Part shown: positions 1 through 5,574 of the stretch, in pieces
Numbering within the stretch: the stretch's first letter is position 1
Layout: each line of letters opens with the position of its first letter
DNA from: Bacteroidales bacterium UBA1628
Lineage (GTDB): Bacteria > Bacteroidota > Bacteroidia > Bacteroidales > UBA932
DNA length: 12,432 nucleotides
Reading direction: 5' to 3'
Assembly: GCA_002321335.1 (NCBI GenBank)
Contig: DCMG01000001.1
Span: forward strand, 11,928 to 24,359
The notes under the pieces: model-generated
The model's database searches: none
Told to the model about the DNA's origin: nothing
The model's input: only the letters and a program-made list of their open reading frames with translations
Made by a program: the position numbers and the translations under genes

Positions 1-42
1 CCTGGAGATGACGTGAAGATTCTTGATTCACCGAAGAAGTAA
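1..42 (+). CDS. C-terminal end of an unidentified protein (partial)
   Basis: Only the last 13 codons are in the window: PGDDVKILDSPKK followed by TAA. Frame 1 is the only plus-strand frame open to this point; the other two meet a stop within the first 15 bases. The tail is too short to assign a family. The bidirectional hairpin at 129-164 would end this transcript, and convergent nhaA uses it from the other side. It could still be a chance open frame, although the absence of any other gene explaining 1-42 favours a real 3' end. Confidence 0.45.
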   Translation, partial: PGDDVKILDSPKK

Positions 43-61
43 CAGGTATTGAGAAGAGCCT

Positions 62-83
62 CTTCGACAGGCTCAGTGACCAC
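62..83 (+). repeat. Dispersed REP-like repeat, copy A
   Basis: A 22-bp element beginning CTTCGACAGGCTCAGTGACC lies between the upstream gene end and the terminator. Near-identical copies occur at 4252-4273, 5500-5521 and, inverted, 5541-5562. All four are intergenic. This is known as a kind of short dispersed palindrome-forming repeat seen in many bacterial genomes; I see no transposase or RAYT gene here to explain it. Confidence 0.75.
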
Positions 84-128
84 GCTTTCAAGCAACAAGT
101 AAGGCTGGTCACCTCTCTAATTGAGGAA

Positions 129-164
129 AATAAAGGCTGGCCGTCATCACGGTCAGCCTTTATT
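129..164. terminator. Bidirectional intrinsic terminator between the upstream gene and nhaA
   Basis: The arms AATAAAGGCTG and CAGCCTTTATT form an 11-bp perfect stem, extended through a G-U pair and CCG/CGG around a TCATCA loop. On the minus strand the stem runs into TTTATTTTCC, giving a usable U-rich tail for nhaA. On the plus strand it ends TTTATTG. It lies 15 bp past the nhaA stop and 86 bp past the plus-strand stop, as expected for a terminator shared by convergent genes. Confidence 0.8.
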
Positions 165-179
165 GTATTCAGAAGCAAT

Positions 180-1601
180 TCAAGCCTTGACGGCCTTGCG
201 GGACTCGATGCCGTGGACGATGTTGATCAGGACGCTGCCCAGGATGCCGGCGCAGAGGGAACCCATCAGCACGGCCACCTTGCCCATGTCACGAAGACGG
301 GCAGTGATCTCAGGAGCCTGGTCACCGAATGACAGGGTGTCCACAAAGATTGACATCGTGAATCCGATACCACCAAGGCAGGCCACAGCGATCAGCATGA
401 CCCAAGAGGCCTTCGCCGGCATCTCTCCCACATGAAGTTTGACAGCGATAAAACTGGCAAGGGAGATTCCAAGAGGCTTGCCAAGAACAAGGCCAAGGAA
501 TATTCCCATGCTCACGCTGCCCAGAGCCTGATCGAACTGGAACACGTTGAAATAGGACACATCCGGAATCTCGACACCAGCGTTGGCAAGGGCGAAGATC
601 GGCATGATCAGGAAGTTGACCCAAGGGCCGAGGGCGTGCTCAAGACGGTAGCTCATTCCGATGGAATCTCTGGAGATGGCGGACAGGCGCCTCAGGCAAT
701 GTCTCTGCGGACCGTTAGGGAATTCGGAGGAGGTGGAGGCTATCCCATTATATTCATTAAGCCTGCGGATGTACTGGAGACGCTTTCTGTGGAAGTAGGC
801 CTCGTTGAACCGAGGGGTCATCGGCACTAGGAAAGCCATCACCACACCTGACATCGTGGAGTGGATGCCGGCATAGTAGAAGAGCGACCAGATCGCGATG
901 GCCGGAACCAAGTAGAACCATCCTCGCTTCTCACCTAACTTGTTCATCAGCAGCACCAAAGCAATCAGAACGAACGCAATGCTCAATAGCCCGAAGTTGA
1001 TTGTACCACCATAGAACAGAGCAACAACCAAAATGGCGATGAGATCATCAGCAATAGCTAGCGCAGTCAAGAAAACTTTCAACGACACCGGCACCCGATC
1101 GCCAAGGATTGACAGAATACCAACAGCGAACGCGATGTCCGTTGCGGTAGGAATACCCCATCCGGAAGCGGCGGCTGAACCATGATTGACAGCTGTGAAT
1201 ATCAAAGCCGGAGCCACAACTCCTCCGAACGCGGCGATCACCGGCATCATCGCCTTCTTCACGCTTGACAGCTCTCCGTTCTTCATCTCACGCCGGATCT
1301 CCAGACCGACGGTAAAGAAGAAGACCGTCATCAGGATGTCGTTGATGAAGCTCTCGACTGTCATCCCGTCCGGGAAAAGAAATCCTTCATGTCCGGGGAT
1401 ATGAAACCTCAATGAAATCTCGGTTTCCAAAAAATTGTGGTAGAACTCTTTGGTAAACGGAAGGTTGGCCAAAAGCATCGCTACCACCACGCAGCAAAGA
1501 AGCAATACCCCTTGCGCCCAAGGCTGCTGGGAAAACTGCTTTCTCCTATGATCAAAGTTTCTGATGCCTTTGGTCCAGGTGTAGATAGGAATTAGGCTCA
1601 T
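180..1601 (-). CDS. nhaA: Na+/H+ antiporter NhaA
   Basis: A 473-residue inner-membrane antiporter of the NhaA family, which exchanges cytoplasmic Na+ (or Li+) for external protons in pH and salt homeostasis. Key features are visible: ATDIAF at 153-158 (Asp155, equivalent to E. coli Asp133), the ion-binding pair Asp185-Asp186 in LAIADDLIAI (equivalent to Asp163/Asp164), and Lys375 in GKPLGI (equivalent to Lys300). It is longer than the E. coli protein (388 residues) because of an extended N-terminus and a charged insertion of about 60 residues around 263-325, between transmembrane segments; such insertions are common in Bacteroidota NhaA. The start MSLIPIYTW is the first ATG in frame; no Shine-Dalgarno is visible. 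It lies 75 bp downstream of ahcY on the same strand, but a strong hairpin separates them, so independent or attenuated transcription is likely. Family assignment is secure. Confidence 0.96.
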   Translation of the reverse strand: MSLIPIYTWTKGIRNFDHRRKQFSQQPWAQGVLLLCCVVVAMLLANLPFTKEFYHNFLETEISLRFHIPGHEGFLFPDGMTVESFINDILMTVFFFTVGLEIRREMKNGELSSVKKAMMPVIAAFGGVVAPALIFTAVNHGSAAASGWGIPTATDIAFAVGILSILGDRVPVSLKVFLTALAIADDLIAILVVALFYGGTINFGLLSIAFVLIALVLLMNKLGEKRGWFYLVPAIAIWSLFYYAGIHSTMSGVVMAFLVPMTPRFNEAYFHRKRLQYIRRLNEYNGIASTSSEFPNGPQRHCLRRLSAISRDSIGMSYRLEHALGPWVNFLIMPIFALANAGVEIPDVSYFNVFQFDQALGSVSMGIFLGLVLGKPLGISLASFIAVKLHVGEMPAKASWVMLIAVACLGGIGFTMSIFVDTLSFGDQAPEITARLRDMGKVAVLMGSLCAGILGSVLINIVHGIESRKAVKA

Positions 1602-1630
1602 AGTGTTACTATTTATGAAATCATTTACAA

Positions 1631-1666
1631 AAGGAATAGGTTAGCGGACTCGCCAAACTATTCCTT
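1631..1666 (-). terminator. Hairpin between ahcY and nhaA, likely ahcY terminator or attenuator
   Basis: The arms AAGGAATAG (1631-1639) and CTATTCCTT (1658-1666) form a 9-bp perfect stem. Inside, after a single mismatch, six more pairs (one of them G-U on the minus-strand RNA) close an AGTC tetraloop. On the minus strand the stem ends CCTTTTG, giving a short U-run. It starts only 11 bp past the ahcY stop. The short U-tract suggests partial termination, which would allow some read-through to nhaA. Confidence 0.6.
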
Positions 1667-1676
1667 ATCAATCACT

Positions 1677-2927
1677 TTATTCTCCGTAAAGATACTTGTG
1701 TTGGGCAGGAGTCAGCGTGTCGATCGTGATTCCCCAGTCCTTCAGTTTTCTGAAAGCCACCTCACGGTCAATGGACTCAGGCACGCAGTGAAGCATCTCT
1801 CCAAGGTCCCTTGCCAGAACCATCCTATTGTCAGCCAGATACTTGGCGCTCAAGGCCTGAATGGCAAACGACATGTCCATGATCTCGGCAGGATGCCCGT
1901 CCCCGGCGGCCAGGTTGACAAGTCTGCCTTCAGCTATGATGTAAACTTTTCTGCCGTTCGGAAGGTCATATTCCTGAATATTCTGTCTCGCAGGCTTCTC
2001 GCTGACAGCGAGTTCCTTGAGCTGGGCGACATTCACCTCGCAGTCGAAGTGACCGGCGTTGCAGCAGATGGCACCGTCCTTCATCGCAAGGAAATGCTCC
2101 TTGGTGATGACGTCGTCGCAGCCGGTGACGGTCACGAATATGTCTCCCTCCGATGCGGCCTGTGCCATGCTCATGACCTGAAATCCGTCCATCACCGCCT
2201 CCATGGCCTTGATCGGATCGATCTCCGTCACAATCACTTTCGCGCCAAGGCCCTTGGCTCTCATGGCCACGCCCTTGCCGCACCAGCCGTAGCCGGCGAC
2301 AACGACATATTTCCCGGCCACAATCAGGTTGGTGGTCCTGTTGATGCCGTCCCAGACGGACTGGCCTGTGCCGTAACGGTTGTCGAAGAAGTGCTTGCAG
2401 GCAGCGTTGTTCACAAGCATCATCGGGAACCTCAGCCTCTTCTCACGGTTCATCGTCTCAAGGCGAAGGATCCCGGTCGTGGTCTCCTCGCAGCCTCCGA
2501 TGACATTCGGGATGAGCTCCGGATAGTTCTCGTGGATCATCGTGACGAGGTCTCCGCCGTCATCTATGATGATGTTCGGGCCGCACTCGATGACGCGCCT
2601 GATGCCGTGTTCATATTCCTCAGGGGTCGCCCCATGGACAGCGAAGACGTTCAGCCCCTCATGCACAAGAGCGGCTGCTACATCGTCCTGGGTCGAGAGA
2701 GGGTTGCTTCCGGTGACATACATCTCGGCTCCTCCTTCGGCCAGAACCTCGCAAAGATGTGCCGTCTTGGCCTCCAGATGCACTGACAGAGCCACCTTCA
2801 GTCCCTTGAACGGCTTCGTCTCCTTGAACTCCTTCTCCAAACCTTCAAGCAGCGGCATGTGATGCCTCACCCATTCTATCTTCAGCTCTCCGCTTTCCCA
2901 GAGCTGAGGGTCACGTATTTCACTCAT
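1677..2927 (-). CDS. ahcY: Adenosylhomocysteinase (S-adenosylhomocysteine hydrolase), short form
   Basis: A 416-residue cytoplasmic NAD-dependent enzyme that splits S-adenosylhomocysteine into adenosine and homocysteine, clearing the product of SAM-dependent methylation. Visible features: the substrate-domain His50; DDGGD at 122-126; GCEETTTG at 145-152 (Glu148); the catalytic stretch with Asn173, Lys178, Asp182 and Asn183, spaced as Asn181/Lys186/Asp190/Asn191 of the human enzyme; the Rossmann loop GYGWCGKG at 212-219; and NAGHFDCEV. The protein lacks the roughly 40-residue insertion and the KPDHYRY-type C-terminus of the long bacterial/eukaryotic form and ends AQHKYLYGE. It therefore looks like the short Thermotoga/archaeal-type branch, some members of which act on S-inosylhomocysteine. 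The start ATG is preceded by a TATCTTTG box 29-36 bp upstream. The antisense open frame inside it is a shadow. Confidence 0.95.
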   Translation of the reverse strand: MSEIRDPQLWESGELKIEWVRHHMPLLEGLEKEFKETKPFKGLKVALSVHLEAKTAHLCEVLAEGGAEMYVTGSNPLSTQDDVAAALVHEGLNVFAVHGATPEEYEHGIRRVIECGPNIIIDDGGDLVTMIHENYPELIPNVIGGCEETTTGILRLETMNREKRLRFPMMLVNNAACKHFFDNRYGTGQSVWDGINRTTNLIVAGKYVVVAGYGWCGKGVAMRAKGLGAKVIVTEIDPIKAMEAVMDGFQVMSMAQAASEGDIFVTVTGCDDVITKEHFLAMKDGAICCNAGHFDCEVNVAQLKELAVSEKPARQNIQEYDLPNGRKVYIIAEGRLVNLAAGDGHPAEIMDMSFAIQALSAKYLADNRMVLARDLGEMLHCVPESIDREVAFRKLKDWGITIDTLTPAQHKYLYGE

Positions 2928-2955
2928 TTCTTATAAAATCATTGTCAAAACACGG

Positions 2956-2963
2956 CAAAGATA
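2956..2963 (-). promoter_or_regulatory. Candidate -7 box for ahcY
   Basis: On the minus strand this reads TATCTTTG, matching the Bacteroidota -7 consensus TAnnTTTG, and would give a leader of roughly 20 bases before the ahcY ATG. No clear TTTG is present 19-21 bp further upstream, so the promoter is only half supported. Confidence 0.45.
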
Positions 2964-3025
2964 ACCATTTTATCCGTGCCTTTCGCCACATCATCCATTC
3001 TTTCACCAAATAGCGACCTAAAGAC

Positions 3026-3056
3026 TTGCTCATCGCGGCAAGATAGATTACTTTTG
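3026..3056 (+). promoter_or_regulatory. Bacteroidota-type promoter for fabG
   Basis: TTG at 3026-3028 (inside CTTGC), a 20-bp spacer, then TACTTTTG at 3049-3056 match the -33/-7 pattern of the primary sigma factor of Bacteroidota. Transcription would begin near 3062, leaving a leader of about 15 bases before the fabG ATG, with no Shine-Dalgarno. Confidence 0.75.
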
Positions 3057-3077
3057 TGAAAAATTAAACTGAATATT

Positions 3078-3824
3078 ATGGGACTTTTAGACGGAAAGGT
3101 TGCCCTGATAACGGGCGCCGCAAGAGGAATCGGCAAGGCCATCGCCATGAAATTCGCTTCCGAGGGAGCGGACGTGGCTTTCACCGACCTTGTCATCAAT
3201 GAGGTTGGAGAACAGACAGTCAAGGACATCGAGGCTTTCGGCCACAAGGTAAAGGCTTACGCCTCCAACGCCGCCAACTTCGAGGAGACTCACAACGTGG
3301 TGAATCAGATTCTGGCCGATTTCGGCAGGATTGACATCCTCGTGAACAACGCCGGCATCACCAAGGACGGTCTCATGCTCAGAATGAGCGAGGCACAGTG
3401 GGACGCCGTCATCAACGTAAACCTCAAGTCAGCGTTCAACTTCATCCACGCCATCACACCTATCATGGCCCGCCAGAGAGGCGGAAGCATCATCAACATG
3501 TCTTCTGTGGTAGGAGTCTCAGGCAATGCCGGCCAGTGCAACTACTCTGCCTCCAAGGCCGGTCTCATAGGATTGGCCAAGTCCATCGCCAAAGAAATGG
3601 GGCCACGCGGCATCAGAGCCAACTGCATAGCCCCGGGATTCATCATCTCGGACATGACCAACGCCCTCTCTGAGGAAGTGCGTGACGCTTGGGTGAAGCA
3701 GATTCCGCTTCGCCGAGGGGGCACTCCAGAAGATGTGGCCAATGTGGCCCTCTTCCTCGCCAGCGACCTCTCCGGCTACGTTTCCGGCCAGGTCATCCAC
3801 TGCTGCGGTGCTATGAACTGCTAG
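3078..3824 (+). CDS. fabG: 3-oxoacyl-[acyl-carrier-protein] reductase
   Basis: A 248-residue short-chain dehydrogenase/reductase that reduces 3-oxoacyl-ACP with NADPH in fatty-acid elongation. The cofactor loop TGAARGIG lies at 12-19 and NNAG at 90-93. The catalytic tetrad is complete: Asn115, Ser143, Tyr156 and Lys160 (YSASK), a uniform +5 offset from E. coli Asn110/Ser138/Tyr151/Lys155. The C-terminus GQVIHCCGAMNC is of the kind seen in Bacteroidota FabG. A close-fitting promoter precedes the ATG. The gene stands alone rather than in a fab cluster and converges on a thioesterase with a 4-bp overlap, so no terminator lies between them. Other SDR reductases share the fold, but the full set of motifs and the length make FabG the best name. 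Confidence 0.93.
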   Translation: MGLLDGKVALITGAARGIGKAIAMKFASEGADVAFTDLVINEVGEQTVKDIEAFGHKVKAYASNAANFEETHNVVNQILADFGRIDILVNNAGITKDGLMLRMSEAQWDAVINVNLKSAFNFIHAITPIMARQRGGSIINMSSVVGVSGNAGQCNYSASKAGLIGLAKSIAKEMGPRGIRANCIAPGFIISDMTNALSEEVRDAWVKQIPLRRGGTPEDVANVALFLASDLSGYVSGQVIHCCGAMNC

Positions 3825-4207
3825 TGGAGTTTCTCCTCGGTCTTAGCCTGAAATTTGGCTACATCTATCACAAAGCGCTCATGGGTGCCCTCACCTATGA
3901 GCCCTTTTTCGTCATAGGCGGCAACTTTGAAGACAATCCTTCTGCGATCGATTTCCACAACCTCACTTTCGCACCACACTTTCAGTCCAACAGGTGTAGA
4001 GGAAACGTGTGAGACATCAACTTTAGTTCCCACCGTCTCCTGCCCTTCCTCAAGATAAGGCTTGACGCTGAGGCGGCTTGTGCGCTCCATAAGGGCTATC
4101 ATCATCGGGGTGGCGAACACCCTCACGGTTCCGCTGCCGATGTGGCTTGCGGTAAGTTCCTCCGTCACAATCTCCTCCTGACGGCCTTTGATTCCAAGTT
4201 CTATCAT
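3821..4207 (-). CDS. FlK-like hot-dog fold acyl-CoA thioesterase
   Basis: A 128-residue single-domain hot-dog protein. Thr33 (ATP), Glu41 (ALMER) and His67 (VSHVSSTPVG) have exactly the spacing of the Thr42/Glu50/His76 triad of fluoroacetyl-CoA thioesterase FlK (8 and 26 residues apart), and the surrounding VGTKVDVSH...TPVG also resembles that family. It probably hydrolyses a small acyl-CoA. Fluoroacetyl-CoA itself is unlikely as the natural substrate in this organism, so the substrate is unassigned. Its stop codon shares CTAG with the stop of convergent fabG. It has its own promoter 23 bp upstream and lies 94 bp past the terminator of a small transcribed RNA on the same strand. The start, MIELGIKGRQEEIV, fits the usual family N-terminus. 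I am confident of the fold, less so of the reaction. Confidence 0.85.
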   Translation of the reverse strand: MIELGIKGRQEEIVTEELTASHIGSGTVRVFATPMMIALMERTSRLSVKPYLEEGQETVGTKVDVSHVSSTPVGLKVWCESEVVEIDRRRIVFKVAAYDEKGLIGEGTHERFVIDVAKFQAKTEEKLH

Positions 4208-4229
4208 ATTGTTGATTAAATTTCTATCA

Positions 4230-4261
4230 CAAATTTACTAATTGTCGGGCGCTTCGACAAA
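4230..4261 (-). promoter_or_regulatory. Bacteroidota-type promoter for the thioesterase
   Basis: On the minus strand TTTG (4258-4261), a 20-bp spacer and TAAATTTG (4230-4237) match the -33/-7 consensus. The start point would be near 4224, with a leader of about 17 bases. The -33 TTTG falls inside repeat copy D, at the two positions where that copy differs from the others. Confidence 0.7.
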
Positions 4262-4273
4262 CTCAGCGACCGG
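4252..4273 (+). repeat. Dispersed REP-like repeat, diverged copy D
   Basis: It begins CTTCGACAAACTCAGCGACC and aligns with copy A at 62-83, with AA in place of GG, C in place of T before GACC, and a diverged end. It overlaps the -33 box of the thioesterase promoter. Only this copy carries CAAA (TTTG on the minus strand). Confidence 0.6.
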
Positions 4274-4300
4274 CAATCGTCGCGAACGGATAGTGTATAA

Positions 4301-4339
4301 CAAAAAAAATGAGCGTCGACGCATCTCGCGTGGACTCTC
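4301..4339 (-). terminator. Intrinsic terminator of the short RNA
   Basis: On the minus strand GAGAGTCCACGC, a GAGAT loop and GCGTCGACGCTC form a 12-position stem with two mismatches, followed by A and then eight T residues. This is a classic stem plus U-tract. Nothing similar is seen on the plus strand. Confidence 0.75.
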
Positions 4340-4416
4340 ACTCTAACCACATAATTAATAACACTAAAACTAATAACCAATAGGTTGATCGGGGAGAGAA
4401 CCTCCTTGCTCAACCC
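4301..4416 (-). ncRNA. Predicted short structured RNA or attenuated leader
   Basis: A strong promoter at 4422-4452 and an intrinsic terminator at 4301-4339 define a transcript of about 115 bases on the minus strand. Its 5' end would fold at once: GGTTGA and TCAACC (plus coordinates 4383-4388 and 4410-4415) enclose a GGAG/CTCC inner stem. A competing AACC-TATT-GGTT hairpin uses the 3' arm of the first stem, so two mutually exclusive folds are possible. The centre is A/U-rich and unstructured. The only in-frame start before the terminator gives a four-codon frame (MWLE), too small to call a gene. The next gene, the thioesterase, has its own promoter, so the RNA may be independent or a leader with occasional read-through. 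I do not recognise a named RNA family. Confidence 0.5.
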
Positions 4417-4421
4417 GAGTG

Positions 4422-4452
4422 CAAAGGTACTGCTTTTTTTGAGACTTGCAAA
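4422..4452 (-). promoter_or_regulatory. Strong Bacteroidota-type promoter for the short RNA
   Basis: On the minus strand TTTGC (-33, TTTG at 4449-4452), a 19-bp spacer and TACCTTTGC (-7, TACCTTTG at 4422-4429) match the consensus completely, including the C after TTTG. It is the best promoter in the window. The start point would be near 4416, at the base of the first hairpin. Confidence 0.8.
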
Positions 4453-4647
4453 CATTTTTTAATATTTTTTGCAAAAATTTACGAATATTCCGACTTAACC
4501 GTTTTATTTCCAACCCTATAAACAATAAGATAAATTTTAGTCAGTTTTAACTAGCATACGATACAATGCACAGAAGGCGCTTAGTTCAGGCAAAGCCATC
4601 ACCTAAAACGTTTCTCCTTACGATTCGTAACCAAAACGTAACATATC

Positions 4648-5400
4648 TTACATTCCGACACACGCCAGGGTGGCGACACTGATGCGCACATCAGGAGGGA
4701 ATACCGTCCTTAACGCCCTATGGCAGGAATGAAGTGTCGCTCCGGTCGTGAAAACATCATCCACCAAAAGGATGTGTGAATATTCAAGGGCGGATTTCAG
4801 CCGCCTCACCTTAAAAGCACCTTCGACATTGTGGGCTTTGCCTTCGACCGAGAGTTTGGTCTGCGTACGTGTGCGGCGGACACGATAAAGGATGTCGGTG
4901 CGAAGATCGGCCTCAAGGCTTTCAGCCAAGACCGCCGCGATGATTTCGGCCTGATTATGTCCTCTGGACCACAACCTTGTCCAATGCAGAGGCACCGGAA
5001 TCACGGCATCCACATCGGAGTAAATCGGCGACGAGGCCATCTCGCGGCCAAGCATCGAAGCGAAATACCGCCCGGCGGCATAGTCAGAATGATATTTCAG
5101 CCTCTGGGTAATCAGCCTGTAACCGGTCTGGGAGCGGTAAAAGAACAAGGAAGAGGCGTAGGAATATTCCTCAAAGACTCCTCTGGACTCAATATCACGC
5201 TGAATCAATGAGTTGAATCTGTCGGCAAGTTGGTTGTGGGGCATATTCGAGAAATATGTCCTCGGCAGGTCGGCAAGGCATCCGATGCAAAGGTGCCTCT
5301 CTCGAAGAGCGAGAGATTTCCCGCAGACAATGCACTCCCGTGGCATAATGAGGTCTCCCAAAGCGGTGAGGACATCAGAAAAAGTAACGTTTCCTATCAT
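4648..5400 (-). CDS. comF: ComF family protein (phosphoribosyltransferase-fold, competence-related)
   Basis: A 250-residue protein with an N-terminal zinc-finger-like module (Cys23-x2-Cys26 and Cys38-x2-Cys41, CIVC...CIGC) and a C-terminal type I phosphoribosyltransferase domain carrying the PRPP loop LVDDVFTTGAT at about 212-222. ComF family members act in the cytosol in DNA uptake and transformation in competent bacteria; in Bacteroidota the family is widespread but its role is little tested. The open frame extends 41 codons upstream to 5523, but that extension overlaps the repeat, has no family similarity and reads like translated intergenic sequence. The ATG at 5398-5400 puts the first Cys at the usual distance from the start, so I chose it. 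No competence genes are nearby, and no convincing promoter or Shine-Dalgarno is visible. Confidence 0.9.
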   Translation of the reverse strand: MIGNVTFSDVLTALGDLIMPRECIVCGKSLALRERHLCIGCLADLPRTYFSNMPHNQLADRFNSLIQRDIESRGVFEEYSYASSLFFYRSQTGYRLITQRLKYHSDYAAGRYFASMLGREMASSPIYSDVDAVIPVPLHWTRLWSRGHNQAEIIAAVLAESLEADLRTDILYRVRRTRTQTKLSVEGKAHNVEGAFKVRRLKSALEYSHILLVDDVFTTGATLHSCHRALRTVFPPDVRISVATLACVGM

Positions 5401-5499
5401 AGTCCAAGTCTTTGTCCGCAATAATACGCAACAAAAACGTAAATTTTGATAAGAAACGTAAAAAGTTCGGGTTCTTACCCCCCTCTTCAACTCATGCCA

Positions 5500-5562
5500 C
5501 TTCGACAGGTTCAGTGACCACACGGATCAGGTACTGTTTCGTGGTCGCTGAGCCTGTCGAAG
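5500..5562. repeat. Inverted pair of the REP-like repeat, copies B and C
   Basis: Copy B (5500-5521, CTTCGACAGGTTCAGTGACC plus AC) and copy C (5541-5562, the same element inverted) flank a 19-bp loop. The arms pair over 22 positions: 20 are Watson-Crick and the other two are T opposite G, i.e. U-G wobbles in plus-strand RNA and A-C mismatches in minus-strand RNA. The pair lies 12 bp past the permease stop and may serve as its 3' hairpin, although no U-tract follows. Confidence 0.75.
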
Positions 5563-5574
5563 CGACCATGCGGA

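Larger units (their letters stand above)
4208..4647. other. 440-bp stretch without a protein gene
   Basis: This region holds, from left to right, the thioesterase promoter, repeat copy D, and the short RNA with its terminator and promoter. From 4453 to 4647 it is AT-rich with little visible structure: a T-rich tract at 4454-4470, one GAATATTC at 4483-4490 and a 13-bp palindrome TTACGATTCGTAA at 4618-4630 just past the comF stop. A 79-codon minus-strand open frame at 4216-4455 runs through the promoter, terminator and repeat and is not considered real. Confidence 0.6.

Noticed and set aside
322..624. 100-codon minus-strand frame overlapping the 3' half of nhaA
   Set aside because: It is out of frame within nhaA, shows no domain, and nhaA's conserved residues continue through the region in the main frame.
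1698..2786. 362-codon plus-strand open frame antisense to ahcY
   Set aside because: It lies wholly inside a confidently assigned gene on the other strand, has no recognisable domain, and follows from the codon bias of ahcY.
4338..4352. Four-codon frame (MWLE) just before the terminator of the short RNA, as a leader peptide
   Set aside because: It is too short to distinguish from chance, has no ribosome site, and its residues suggest no link to the downstream gene.
4216..4455. 79-codon minus-strand open frame before the thioesterase
   Set aside because: It runs through a promoter, an intrinsic terminator and a dispersed repeat, and starts upstream of the predicted transcription start.
5469..5481. 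GGGT/ACCC hairpin followed by a T-run on the minus strand as a permease terminator
   Set aside because: The stem is only four pairs; the nearby inverted repeat pair is a far stronger structure.
5401..5523. 41-codon N-terminal extension of ComF
   Set aside because: It overlaps the inverted repeat and has no family similarity; the ATG at 5400 places the zinc-finger cysteines normally.
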